From Flavobacteriales bacterium UBA6049 (GTDB taxonomy: Bacteria > Bacteroidota > Bacteroidia > Flavobacteriales_G > Salibacteraceae): a stretch of 61,040 nucleotides of DNA. The stretch covers positions 1-61,040 of the forward strand of contig DIYR01000231.1 of NCBI GenBank assembly GCA_002429085.1. The letters run 5' to 3'. Shown in pieces: positions 43,969-53,444 of this stretch (position 1 is its first letter; each line of letters begins with the position of its first letter). A model generated the notes under the pieces. It saw only the letters and a program-made list of their open reading frames with translations, ran no database searches and was not told where the DNA came from. The position numbers and the translations under genes were made by a program.

Positions 43969-44977
43969 CACCGCCAGCTTTTGGCTTAGCAATATTGGTG
44001 CGCATTTCAGTATCAGCTTCGATGTTTTTCATCTTGTAATAGTCCATAACACCTAAATTTCCATTTCTGAATGCTTCTGCCATTGCCAATGGAACCTCTG
44101 CTTCTGCTTCAATTACCTTAGCTCTAGCTTCTTGTGCTTTAGCACGCATCTCTTGCTCTTCTGCCACAGCCATTGCTCTGCGCTCTTCCGCTTTTGCTTG
44201 TGCAATATTTTTATCAGCTTCAGCTTGATCCATCTGTAATTCTGCACCAATGTTCTTACCTATATCAACATCGGCAATATCAATTGAAAGAATTTCAAAT
44301 GCAGTTCCTGAATCCAACCCTTTTTTCAATACCGTTTTAGAAATGATATCTGGATTTTCTAATACTGCTTTGTGCGAATCGGCAGAACCAATAGACGATA
44401 CCACACCTTCTCCTACACGCGCAAGGACAGTATCTTCTCCAGCACCCCCTACTAATTGCTTGATACTTGCACGAACAGTTACGCGGGCTTTTGCAATTAA
44501 TTGAATACCATCTTTTGCAACTGCAGCTACTGGTGGTGTTTCAATTACCTTGGGGTTAACTGACATTTGTACTGCTTCAAATACATCACGACCAGCTAAG
44601 TCGATAGCTGTTGCCATGGTAAATGGCAATTCAATGTTAGCCTTTGATGCCGACACAAGCGCATGTACTACTTGTTCTACTCTACCTCCAGCCAAATAGT
44701 GAGCTTCTAACAGGTTCGGATCTATTTTTAATCCAGCTTTAGAACCTTCTATCATTGCTCGAACAATCATTCCAGGAGGTACCTTTCTCCATCTCATGAA
44801 GATTAACTGAATCAGTGAGATTCTAACGTTGGTAATAATGGCTTGAAACCACAATCCAACTGGCACAAAATAGAAAAACACCCATAATAAAATGAGGGCT
44901 CCAACGATTAAGCCAATCGTAAATCCAAAGCTCAAACCTGAACTTTGTAAAAGAACTGCATTAAGTAGATTGTTCAT
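43940..44977 (-). CDS. floA: Flotillin-like protein FloA
   Basis: A 345-residue protein of the UPF0365/FloA family: one hydrophobic hairpin near the N-terminus (GFTIGLIVGALILLWVFFYFVPVGLWF), the band domain (MRWRKVPPGMIVRAMIEGSKAGLKIDPNLLEAHYLAGGRVEQVVHALVSASKANIELPFTMATAIDLAGRDVFEAVQMSVNPKVIETPPVAAVAKDGIQL split here only for description), and an Ala/Glu-rich coiled-coil tail. It organises functional membrane microdomains. In Bacillus and many others the nfeD-like gene precedes floA, as here, with a 17-nt overlap. Start: ATG at 44975-44977. Confidence 0.95.
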   Translation of the reverse strand: MNNLLNAVLLQSSGLSFGFTIGLIVGALILLWVFFYFVPVGLWFQAIITNVRISLIQLIFMRWRKVPPGMIVRAMIEGSKAGLKIDPNLLEAHYLAGGRVEQVVHALVSASKANIELPFTMATAIDLAGRDVFEAVQMSVNPKVIETPPVAAVAKDGIQLIAKARVTVRASIKQLVGGAGEDTVLARVGEGVVSSIGSADSHKAVLENPDIISKTVLKKGLDSGTAFEILSIDIADVDIGKNIGAELQMDQAEADKNIAQAKAEERRAMAVAEEQEMRAKAQEARAKVIEAEAEVPLAMAEAFRNGNLGVMDYYKMKNIEADTEMRTNIAKPKAGGDAKKDKNKE

Positions 44978-45431
44978 TGCTGTTTTGTTCTACAATTATT
45001 TTTTGATCTGATAAAGATACCACACGAACTGAAGTATGGTCATCTATTAGTTGATTTTGTGCTGTTACTTCGAATACACCAGAGTCAAATCTGGCTTTTC
45101 CTATTGGGTTTAAACGCGTAATTGTTTTGCCAATTGCACCTAACTCCGGTGCTGACATGTTAATGGAAGATTTACCGTCAATTTCTGAATGTAATGCAAA
45201 TCGATCCCATGTATTGGCTCTTAATGAAAACCACAATAGAATTCCAGATAATACACTTGTTGCCGAAAGTACCCACCAGCCCATTACTGTATCTACATTA
45301 AAGGCTAAAACAATACCAATAATGGTTGCAATAATTCCAACTACACCAGCTATACCAACACCCGGAATCACAAATACTTCTAATAGCATTAGTAAGAGTC
45401 CAATTCCTATGAGAACAAGTGCAGTAGCCAT
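44961..45431 (-). CDS. NfeD-family membrane protein
   Basis: A 156-residue protein with about four hydrophobic segments (LVLIGIGLLLMLLEVFVIPGVGIAGVVGIIATIIGIVLAF) and a soluble C-terminal OB-like domain of about 75 residues (LGAIGKTITRLNPIGKARFDSGVFEVTAQNQLI). This is the short NfeD form without the protease domain. NfeD proteins pair with flotillins, and floA follows with a 17-nt overlap. Its job is probably to support FloA microdomain assembly. The M48 lipoprotein gene ends 2 nt upstream, so all three are on one transcript. Confidence 0.93.
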   Translation of the reverse strand: MATALVLIGIGLLLMLLEVFVIPGVGIAGVVGIIATIIGIVLAFNVDTVMGWWVLSATSVLSGILLWFSLRANTWDRFALHSEIDGKSSINMSAPELGAIGKTITRLNPIGKARFDSGVFEVTAQNQLIDDHTSVRVVSLSDQKIIVEQNSNEQST

Positions 45432-45433
45432 TG

Positions 45434-46222
45434 TTACTTACGTTTAGCTGCGTAGCCTTTAGCCGCAGGAATAAAAGCTTTTATGTCGTTGATTCTTTTC
45501 TCATCACTTGGATGTGTACTCATCAACTCAGGTGGTTTCTCACCTCCCAATTGACTCATACGCGTCCAAAACTCTACAGCCACTTCTGAATCGTAACCCG
45601 CATACTCCATAAATACTAATCCCATTTTATCGGCTTCACTTTCATGAGAACGTGAATATGCTAACACTCCTAAGTTACTTCCAACACCATAACTCATCAT
45701 ATATAAGTCTCTAGTTAATGCTGGTTGAGTTGAACTTGCAACTGCTAAAGTGGCACCACCTAGTTGTACAAGAGTTTGCTGACTCATGCGCTCATTACCA
45801 TGACGTGCAACGGCATGGGCAATTTCATGCCCCATAACTACTGCTACTCCATTTGCATCTTGACATACGGGCATAATTCCCGTGTAAAAAGCTACTTTTC
45901 CACCAGGCATACACCATGCATTTACGGTAGCTTCATCAATCAAGTTAAATTCCCACTCAAAGCCTTCTACTCTTTTCTCTTGTCCTTGCTCTTTTAAGAA
46001 CTCTTCACAAGCAACGGCAATTTTATTTCCTACTTCTTTTACCATGCGAGCTTGCTCATCGTAGTCTCCTACAATATTGCTAGTTTCTAGCACCTCTTTG
46101 TAGTTTGAAATGCTCATTTGAGTTAACTCACCTTCATTCATTAAGTTAACTTGTTTTCTTCCGGTAATTGGTACTGATGTACACGCAGAAAACACTAATA
46201 ATCCTATAATTAATCTCTTCAT
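45434..46222 (-). CDS. M48-family metalloprotease lipoprotein (BepA/Oma1-like)
   Basis: A 262-residue lipoprotein with lipobox VFSAC (Cys14) and the family opening TSVPITGRKQVNLM. The zinc-protease motif HEIAH is at 132-136, with the third zinc ligand Glu194 in HESEADKMG. It follows the typical M48 order and resembles periplasmic BepA/YcaL/LoiP peptidases, which degrade misfolded outer-membrane proteins. An envelope quality-control role is likely. It is encoded between clpS and nfeD, with 1-nt and 2-nt gaps, within a long transcription unit. Start: ATG at 46220-46222. Confidence 0.95.
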   Translation of the reverse strand: MKRLIIGLLVFSACTSVPITGRKQVNLMNEGELTQMSISNYKEVLETSNIVGDYDEQARMVKEVGNKIAVACEEFLKEQGQEKRVEGFEWEFNLIDEATVNAWCMPGGKVAFYTGIMPVCQDANGVAVVMGHEIAHAVARHGNERMSQQTLVQLGGATLAVASSTQPALTRDLYMMSYGVGSNLGVLAYSRSHESEADKMGLVFMEYAGYDSEVAVEFWTRMSQLGGEKPPELMSTHPSDEKRINDIKAFIPAAKGYAAKRK

Positions 46223-46223
46223 T

Positions 46224-46526
46224 TTAGTGAATTGCAGCAGATAATCCTCTCCTGTTTAACTCTTTCATTCTTGGTTCAAGGTCATCAAAACTTCCACGCT
46301 TTACATCACATTTTCCTTTGTAGTGAATAATGTAAGTGCATTGCTCTGCTTGTTCTACCTCATGCTCACAAATTTCAATAAGACATTGAATAACAAAGTC
46401 GAACGTATTAACGTCATCATTGAACAATATCAACGATTTACCCGGTTCTTCTTCAACCAATACATCCGTTTCAAACTCAGGTAAAACACTTGGTTCTTCA
46501 ACGCCTGAATAGATCCTTCTTTCCAT
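46224..46526 (-). CDS. clpS: ATP-dependent Clp protease adaptor ClpS
   Basis: A 100-residue ClpS with the conserved N-degron pocket region: SLILFNDDVNTFDFVIQCL and the later ICEHEVEQAEQCTYIIHYKGKCDVKRGSFDDLEPRMKELNRRGLSA. It delivers N-end-rule substrates to ClpAP or ClpCP. Neither clpA nor clpC is nearby. It lies 8 nt downstream of the giant SPOR gene and 1 nt upstream of the M48 protease gene, which makes a proteostasis segment within an envelope operon. Confidence 0.95.
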   Translation of the reverse strand: MERRIYSGVEEPSVLPEFETDVLVEEEPGKSLILFNDDVNTFDFVIQCLIEICEHEVEQAEQCTYIIHYKGKCDVKRGSFDDLEPRMKELNRRGLSAAIH

Positions 46527-46534
46527 CTCTTTCT

Positions 46535-49500
46535 TTACTCAACTATTGATCCGTTCTCAAATTTAACTACTTCTGCACTAGGAAGTCCTTTCGAATTGAC
46601 GATTTGTAACAAACGATCAGCTTCGAATTGTGTTCTATAATTTCCTATAAAATAGATCGTTGATTCACCATCTCTTTTAATGGTAATTCCAACGCTATTC
46701 ATGTCTAGAATTACTCCCGCTTCGTTTACTGGAACTTGTCCTTGATAAGGACCTACTTTCACACGGTAAGCATTGTTTGATTCAGCAGTTGCTGGTGGAA
46801 GAACATCTGATGTAGATCCATCAATAGTAATGGTCTCTGGTTCATCATTTTGTTCTGTTATTGCCGGTGTCTCAACAGCTTGCTCTGGTTCTTCTGTAAC
46901 AGCAGAAGGAGTTTCTTCAATTACAGGACTCGTTGTTTCAGTAGGTGCAGCGTTAACTGTTGTTTGTTGTGCTTCGCCTACAGAAACTCGTTGACCATTT
47001 CTGTATGCTGTTACGAATGCATCTGCAATTCCTATCGCTACAATTTGATCTTTTGCTACAGATGCATCTGCTACAGTATTGAACACTCCAGTAGAATATC
47101 TTATCAATCCAGAAGGTGTTAAATCACTATTGATTGGACTGATATTGAATAGGTCTTCTGGTGCTACTTCAGAACTATACACTCCGATTTGAACTGTATA
47201 AAACAGTGGTGCTCTATCAGCAACAGATGATACATCTATTGACTCACCATCTGCAAGTTCTTGAACTGGCTGATTTGTAACATTCAATGGATTATCACTC
47301 ACCGATGTTGGAGCTGCTACAACCGTTGTTCCTCCTTGAGCTATGGTTGTTAAACTTCCACCTCTAGCTTCTGCTAAGCTAATACGTTCTCCATTTCTAT
47401 ATGCTACAACAAAAGCATCTGAATAGCCTAAGTCACGAATAGCCACTTTGGCTTGATCGGCATTATCAAATGACTTGAATAATCCAGCGGTATAACGTGT
47501 CAATCCTGTTCCGGTATTCTCTCCAACAATTGGAGCAAAACCACGGAAGGTTTCACTTGGTATTGGATTACGGAATGCTCCCACTTGTACTTTAAACACT
47601 ACGCCTTCTGGTAACTCAACATCTACTGGTATTGGCTTATCCTCATTATAGAATGCTACTTGATCCGATTCTTGCTGGAAGATATCTGCGGTTAATTGTG
47701 AAGGAATAATATCAATCTCACCCTCTTCTGTGTAGGTAAGTGCTGAGAAGCCACCTTGCGTAATGGCAATTACATCTGTTCTTAATGCTACATCTTCAAT
47801 GGCTAGCAACTCAAGATTAGCTGTATTCATATCGAAATACGCATTTCTGCTTGTTTCCTTAGCTTGTTGACGCAGGGTTAAGGCTTCTTCTACTTTTTGC
47901 TTACCTGCCACTTGTAATGAATCTGCCTCATCACCAGTTGCCTCTGTAGCTTGCGCAATAAGTGCCCTTCCTTCTTCTTCTAGTTGAGCAGCTGATGCAT
48001 AAATTACATCAGCTTCTTGAATTCGTTTTGTAAAAGATTCTTGAGTTGCAACGTACGATTTGTATTCATCCGTAGCTGCAATTTGCTCTTGTTCTTGATT
48101 GGTTAATGTACGATCTGTTTCTGGAAATTCTACTATCAAACTTGACCCGAAAGGAGTAGCATTTTTCAAGGTAATAACCTCTGCCTCTTGAACGGCCATT
48201 GCCATTTCTTGAGACTGTTCGGCATCTATGTTCTTTTGCTTTCCTTCAATGATGAGTTCATCTAACTGTACTTGCAAGGTTCTACGTTGTTTCTTTTTAC
48301 GAGTAGCTCCTAATTCATCTCTCTTTTCTTGAATCTCTTGTTGTTTAAACTGAGCTTCGTCTTGCTTCTTGTTAGCTTGTGCCAAGTATAATTCAGAAGG
48401 TCTAATTGCCAACGGATCTGCCATTAATGTTGTAGTAGCAGAAGAAACGTTTTCAACTTTTGCATTCGCCCATTTCAACATGGCTTTTTGCATGATCAAG
48501 TCTTCGTTTGCTTGATCTAGTTGTTTTTGAATAGCTTGTTTCTCCTTTTTCTTTTTAGCGCTTACTAGTTGATTCTGAAGTTGGCCTACTCGATCATCTG
48601 CTTCGGTGAATGATGTTTGAGCTAAATCTGCTTCTTCCTGATATTGTGTAGTAATTACCTCAAGAGCCGCAACTCCTTCATCTGTAGCAGATACATCTAC
48701 CAATGGTAAATCAGTACCGCTAGTTGTATCTGCATCAGGCTGACCATCTGACTCATTTACCGCTAATATTGACTCTTCTTCTGTGAATTCTTCGTTGACA
48801 TTCTGGTTTGACTCAACTTCTTCAGTAGGTTCATTATTTTCTACCACTTCAACAGGTTCAGCAAGTTCAGTTGCTTCTACTTCATTCTCTTCTGGAGTAA
48901 TAGGTTCGACTGATGAGTTCTCCTCCACTTCTGGAGTTGATTCTGTTTCAGCATTTGTTGAATTTTCAACAATTAATTCTTCTGGAACAACAGGGGCAAC
49001 TATAACAGGAGTTGGATCTACAACCGGTACTTCTAGTTCTTCTGCAACATCAGGTTCAGGAGTTGGAGTGACATCTTCAGCTACAAATCCTTCTTCAGAC
49101 AACTGAGTTTGTAGTGCATTCAACCTGTTTACTTCTGCCTGAACACCTGAGCGCTGATCTCGTAAGGTTATGATTTTATCATCCAACACAGCTTTGGTAG
49201 ATTCGCTTCCTGCATTTGCACTCATGTAAGTCAACGATTCTATCTCTTTATTAATTTCCCCTAAGAGTGATTCATTTGCTGATAGCGATTCACTAGTTCT
49301 AGTAACCGGGTCTTCAATGTTCTCTGCAGTACTTATTTGCTCATCGTAAACATCATTATACGGTGATCTTCCTACATGAATTGGAGCTCTTCTTACTTCA
49401 TCAATGTTCGCGAAGTATTGGAATCCTCCTTCAGGAACACCATTTTCATCTACAGGTTGAGATTCAGGGGTTGTAGTAGCTTCTGCCACAGTCGATTCTT

Positions 49501-52500
49501 CAGGTAGACTTACTGTTTCCGTTTCTTCTTGAATTGATTCAGTAGCTGGAATCTCTGGCTCTGCTTCTGTATCTACTTCTTCTGGAATAGCCTCAGCAAG
49601 TTCTTCAGATTCAATGGAACTAGCATTCTCAGCTAACTCTTCTTCACTACTTGTTTCTTCGGGTGAGGTAGAAATAGTATTTGCCGCTAATGCTCCTGCC
49701 AAACCTGCCATTGCATAAGATTCTGGGTTTGTAGCAGCTAATATTTTATTGTTATAGTTTACTTGGGTTTGTTTCTTTACAGACAACTCCTCTAACGCAG
49801 CAATTTCATTTTGCAACGCTTTATAATCTGATGAACTTGGAGGCAAGGCATCTCTTGCTGTAGACAACGAAGTAATGTTGTCATCTATTTGCGTTATATA
49901 ACGCTGATTTACCTCATTTGTATTTTCTAACTGATCTTGAAATGTCTTGTTCTGAGTGTTCTCATATTCAAAATAGTATTGATCTTCCATATCTTGAATG
50001 GAAGGGTAACTCATCATTTCTTCAGTAGGTTGATAAGCTGCTAAATCTAATTGATTCAGCGATTCTTTACTCAACGATTCTATTTGAGTTTCATTTGCTT
50101 GTTTTTGGTTTTCTAATTCAGCAATTCTATCTGAATAAACAACCGGATCTTCTCTTTGTAGATAGTCTATTTCTTCATCAATAGCATTGTTCTTTGCCGT
50201 TAAAACACCAACCATTGCAGCGCTTTGTTCCATTGGATCTTGAATACTAGCAACTGATTGTTCTTGATTAGCAAAGTGCTCATCATATGGAGATTCTTCT
50301 ACATTGTATGCTAATTCGGAGGACTCTTCTGAGGACAATGATTCCTCACTATTTTCATTGAAATCAGTAAGTGTTTCTTCTTCAGAAGCAAGATCAACTT
50401 CTTCTATTACATTTTCTGTGTTATCAGCTTGATCTGCTCTGAACTGATAATCATCCACTACATCGTAAGAACTAGTAGTTTGATACTGCTTATCTACTTG
50501 ATAACGAATACTTGCATAATCTTGTGTTTCAGAAGTTGCAGATGGCTCAATATTGGCCATTGTTTGTCCAACAGCACTATTCTGATCACCTAAGGTATTC
50601 GCAATTGCTTCTTTCTTTTTAAAGTCAGTATATGCGTTCTGAACCTTCGGAGACAAGTCTTGTAAGTCCTCTTGCATAATTGCCAAATCAGCTTCAAGCT
50701 GTTCTTTCATTTTGGCTTTTTTCGCCTGTTTAACCTGGCCTTCCGTAAATGCTATTGTCTTCTTGAGTTTTTCTTCCTCATCAAACAAATCTTGATATCT
50801 CAGTTTAGCTTCAGCTGCTTTTCTATTTGCTTGAATGGCCTCATTATCAATTGTATTCCTAGCCTGCGTTTTTACAGGCTTATTGTTAATAATAACCTCT
50901 TCGTTTACCGCTAAGTATGATTGAATCAGATCGTTTCGTTTTCCTTCGGTGTTTAATTGCTTACCCTTTTGCAATACTTCATCGATCTGAGCAGCTTCGC
51001 TACTTCTTTTCTTAGCAAGCTTCTCTAACGTTTTGGCATACTCTACTGCTGATGCAGCTTCAATAGATGCCAACTTTGCTTGTACTTGTTTCTCTTCTAA
51101 TACTTCTTTTTGGACTTTGTATTCTTCTGAAGATTGATCGGCAGGAAGTTCACTAGCCAATTGCTGTTCTTCTTTGATAAAATCATTCGCAATGTTCGAT
51201 TTTTCTTGAGCAACGCTATATGCAGAAGCAACATAACCGTTTAACTCATTCGCCTGACTTGTTAAAGTCTCTTTACGAGTTTCTAAATCAGCTAAAATCT
51301 CATCATTTGATAATGCTATGTTTCTTTCAATTTCCTGTTCTTGATCCAGCGAGCCTAAGTCTTTCAAGAAATTGGCAATTAACAATTCATCATCAGGGTT
51401 TGGAGCTTCATCGAACAGGTTTTTAATGACAAGTTTATCTCTATCTCCATCCGCTACAATGAACATTTCTTGTCGCAATGGTTTCAACGCTGAAACTTTA
51501 GGAATTTCTACCATTCCAGCGTGAATGGTTTGGCTTCCTTCTGGTTCTACTAAAAAGCGATACTTGTGGTTCGCTTTTATTTTCATTGCATAGAAACCAT
51601 CTCTACTTCTTGTTTGAAACGGAGTTTGCTTCTCGCCTGTTTCGCTGTCTTCAACAGTTATAGATGCAATGTTAGATCCATCGGCTTTATAGTTTCCTAC
51701 TAACAAAATGTGCTGTAATCCTCTTCGAGCTGAATCTACTTTGAAAACAGAAATCTTTCCAACATCGTTGTTTCTAGTACTGCTGAAATAGGCGAATCCA
51801 TCTACCGAAGGAACATATAAAAGGTCGTCATCTGGTGTGTTGTATGCATAATCTAGGTTGATCGGAGCGCTAAATGAACCTGTATTTGGGTTGTACTTTG
51901 AACGGAATAAATCGAACCCTCCCATACTGGTATGTCCTTTCGAACTGAAATAAAGCATGTTCGTTGCCTCATCGAAATAAGGGTAATCTTCGTCATAGTC
52001 AGAATTCAATATATCTAAGGAAACACGTTGAGTCAGATCTCCATTATCATCTAAAATTAGCATGTACAGATCTGTGTGATCTCCTCCTTTCACTTTTCCT
52101 GATACGAATAATCTATCACTTCCTTTCTTGATTTTTACTAGAGGAGCATAATTGGCCGTTTTATCTTCATTTGACCTAAGAAAAGAAGGAAGCTTTACTA
52201 ATTTCTCTCCTTCTGGTAATTGATATGATAGGTAGAAGTCTCTTGAAGACAGTTGTTTCTTTTCGTAAACTTTAGGTTCTGATACATCTTTTAACAGCCC
52301 AAAACCATTATTAGCCATTCTTAATTCTTGCTCAACAGGAACTGTTTTTAGCTCTTTTGGTGTAGCTTTCGATTTGAATTGGTTGTAGTACTTAATGGCT
52401 TCGTTGAAACGGTAATTGTAGTGATATCCTTTACCCAAATAGTAATATGCTGCGGCATCTACATCTGGTTTTGTAACGGCAAACTCCAAATATTTTAACG

Positions 52501-52744
52501 CTCCATCTTTATCACTTTCTGTAAAAAGTATTGATGCACCATATCTATAATTGTAATTTGGGTCTTTAGGGTAGTAGGTAACAAGTTGATTATACAGCTT
52601 TTTAGCTTGCGTATAATTACCCGCAACAAACGATTCTTCTGCCTGTTTAATGGTTTCTTTGTTTGCTTTCTCTTGAGCAAACAACGGAGTTCCAAAAAAC
52701 ACGGTTATAACGATTGCTACATATGTCAGGATTTCTTTTCCCAT
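46535..52744 (-). CDS. Giant TPR / PD40 / triple-SPOR envelope protein (2069 aa)
   Basis: A signal peptide (residues 1-24, ending LFAQ) is followed by a TPR region (~28-140) and a PD40/WD40-like propeller (~190-345: LFVSGKVKGG, YDEDYPYFDEATNMLYFSSKGH, AYFSSTRNNDVGKISVFKVD). A SpaA/CNA-like β-segment (~345-430) precedes about 1200 residues of Glu/Gln/Ala-rich coiled coils and an acidic Pro-rich linker (about 1200-1330). Three SPOR-like units end the protein near 1715, 1850 and 1993 (VVFKVQVGAF, YTVQIGVY, YRVKVGPY). TPR-PD40 proteins of Bacteroidota usually end in an OmpA domain, as in PorE; here SPOR domains, which bind denuded peptidoglycan, take that place. It probably tethers the outer membrane or a secretion machine to the cell wall. 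It follows plsY after 5 nt. Confidence 0.85.
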   Translation of the reverse strand: MGKEILTYVAIVITVFFGTPLFAQEKANKETIKQAEESFVAGNYTQAKKLYNQLVTYYPKDPNYNYRYGASILFTESDKDGALKYLEFAVTKPDVDAAAYYYLGKGYHYNYRFNEAIKYYNQFKSKATPKELKTVPVEQELRMANNGFGLLKDVSEPKVYEKKQLSSRDFYLSYQLPEGEKLVKLPSFLRSNEDKTANYAPLVKIKKGSDRLFVSGKVKGGDHTDLYMLILDDNGDLTQRVSLDILNSDYDEDYPYFDEATNMLYFSSKGHTSMGGFDLFRSKYNPNTGSFSAPINLDYAYNTPDDDLLYVPSVDGFAYFSSTRNNDVGKISVFKVDSARRGLQHILLVGNYKADGSNIASITVEDSETGEKQTPFQTRSRDGFYAMKIKANHKYRFLVEPEGSQTIHAGMVEIPKVSALKPLRQEMFIVADGDRDKLVIKNLFDEAPNPDDELLIANFLKDLGSLDQEQEIERNIALSNDEILADLETRKETLTSQANELNGYVASAYSVAQEKSNIANDFIKEEQQLASELPADQSSEEYKVQKEVLEEKQVQAKLASIEAASAVEYAKTLEKLAKKRSSEAAQIDEVLQKGKQLNTEGKRNDLIQSYLAVNEEVIINNKPVKTQARNTIDNEAIQANRKAAEAKLRYQDLFDEEEKLKKTIAFTEGQVKQAKKAKMKEQLEADLAIMQEDLQDLSPKVQNAYTDFKKKEAIANTLGDQNSAVGQTMANIEPSATSETQDYASIRYQVDKQYQTTSSYDVVDDYQFRADQADNTENVIEEVDLASEEETLTDFNENSEESLSSEESSELAYNVEESPYDEHFANQEQSVASIQDPMEQSAAMVGVLTAKNNAIDEEIDYLQREDPVVYSDRIAELENQKQANETQIESLSKESLNQLDLAAYQPTEEMMSYPSIQDMEDQYYFEYENTQNKTFQDQLENTNEVNQRYITQIDDNITSLSTARDALPPSSSDYKALQNEIAALEELSVKKQTQVNYNNKILAATNPESYAMAGLAGALAANTISTSPEETSSEEELAENASSIESEELAEAIPEEVDTEAEPEIPATESIQEETETVSLPEESTVAEATTTPESQPVDENGVPEGGFQYFANIDEVRRAPIHVGRSPYNDVYDEQISTAENIEDPVTRTSESLSANESLLGEINKEIESLTYMSANAGSESTKAVLDDKIITLRDQRSGVQAEVNRLNALQTQLSEEGFVAEDVTPTPEPDVAEELEVPVVDPTPVIVAPVVPEELIVENSTNAETESTPEVEENSSVEPITPEENEVEATELAEPVEVVENNEPTEEVESNQNVNEEFTEEESILAVNESDGQPDADTTSGTDLPLVDVSATDEGVAALEVITTQYQEEADLAQTSFTEADDRVGQLQNQLVSAKKKKEKQAIQKQLDQANEDLIMQKAMLKWANAKVENVSSATTTLMADPLAIRPSELYLAQANKKQDEAQFKQQEIQEKRDELGATRKKKQRRTLQVQLDELIIEGKQKNIDAEQSQEMAMAVQEAEVITLKNATPFGSSLIVEFPETDRTLTNQEQEQIAATDEYKSYVATQESFTKRIQEADVIYASAAQLEEEGRALIAQATEATGDEADSLQVAGKQKVEEALTLRQQAKETSRNAYFDMNTANLELLAIEDVALRTDVIAITQGGFSALTYTEEGEIDIIPSQLTADIFQQESDQVAFYNEDKPIPVDVELPEGVVFKVQVGAFRNPIPSETFRGFAPIVGENTGTGLTRYTAGLFKSFDNADQAKVAIRDLGYSDAFVVAYRNGERISLAEARGGSLTTIAQGGTTVVAAPTSVSDNPLNVTNQPVQELADGESIDVSSVADRAPLFYTVQIGVYSSEVAPEDLFNISPINSDLTPSGLIRYSTGVFNTVADASVAKDQIVAIGIADAFVTAYRNGQRVSVGEAQQTTVNAAPTETTSPVIEETPSAVTEEPEQAVETPAITEQNDEPETITIDGSTSDVLPPATAESNNAYRVKVGPYQGQVPVNEAGVILDMNSVGITIKRDGESTIYFIGNYRTQFEADRLLQIVNSKGLPSAEVVKFENGSIVE

Positions 52745-52749
52745 GTAAG

Positions 52750-53409
52750 TTAGGATTCGTTCGATGGGCTTACCTCTTTAGATTTTCTTTTCAAAGATAC
52801 TTTGGACTCTTCTTTATGCAAAAGTCGCTTAATATTTGCACGATGCGTAACTAATACAGTTATTGCAATAAGTGCACTAAAAACCATTAGAGCTGGTGTT
52901 TCACTTTTAAATACAAAAATGAGCACAAATGGAAAAGCCAAAGCCGCGCTCATGCTCGACAAGGATACAATGCGAAAGGATACTAACATTACAATGAAAA
53001 CTCCTAAACAAACCAATGTTGCTTGAGGTTCTACACCAAGCATAAACCCTAGTAAGGTTGCTATTCCTTTTCCTCCTCTAAACTGGGCGAATATTGGAAA
53101 TATGTGCCCTAATAATGCAGCTGTACCTAATAGTAATTGATAGTTGATATATGGATCTGTATGCGGTTCGAGATATGAAACAAATTGAACTAACTGCACG
53201 GCTCCAAACCCTTTCAGCACGTCTAATAACAAAACAGGAATACCTGTTTTAGGACCAAGTACACGAATAGTATTTGTTGCTCCTGCATTTCCACTACCGT
53301 GTTCTCTAACATCAACATTATGAAAGAACTTTCCAATCCAAACCGCACTCGGAATAGATCCGAGCACATACGCTACGAGTATGAGTAATCCTTGTAAAAT
53401 ACTAGGCAT
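52750..53409 (-). CDS. plsY: Acyl-phosphate:glycerol-3-phosphate acyltransferase PlsY
   Basis: A 219-residue polytopic protein with all three PlsY motifs: GSIPSAVWIGKFFHNVDVREHGSGNAGATNTIRVLG, FRGGKGIATLLG (acyl-phosphate/glycerol phosphate site), and the third cytoplasmic loop near VTHRANIKRLL. It makes lysophosphatidic acid from acyl phosphate and glycerol-3-phosphate at the inner membrane, the first step of phospholipid synthesis. The C-terminal KESKVSLKRKSKE tail is longer than usual. It lies between two giant envelope genes, with gaps of 35 nt and 5 nt. Start: ATG at 53407-53409. Confidence 0.96.
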   Translation of the reverse strand: MPSILQGLLILVAYVLGSIPSAVWIGKFFHNVDVREHGSGNAGATNTIRVLGPKTGIPVLLLDVLKGFGAVQLVQFVSYLEPHTDPYINYQLLLGTAALLGHIFPIFAQFRGGKGIATLLGFMLGVEPQATLVCLGVFIVMLVSFRIVSLSSMSAALAFPFVLIFVFKSETPALMVFSALIAITVLVTHRANIKRLLHKEESKVSLKRKSKEVSPSNES

Positions 53410-53444
53410 AAAAATGAGTCAACATATCACGACAAAGTAAGTAT

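Noticed and set aside
48783..49106. 107-codon Ser/Thr/Gly-rich plus-strand frame
   Set aside because: It is the antisense shadow of the Glu/Val/Pro-rich linker of the giant SPOR gene; the composition is explained by codon repetition.
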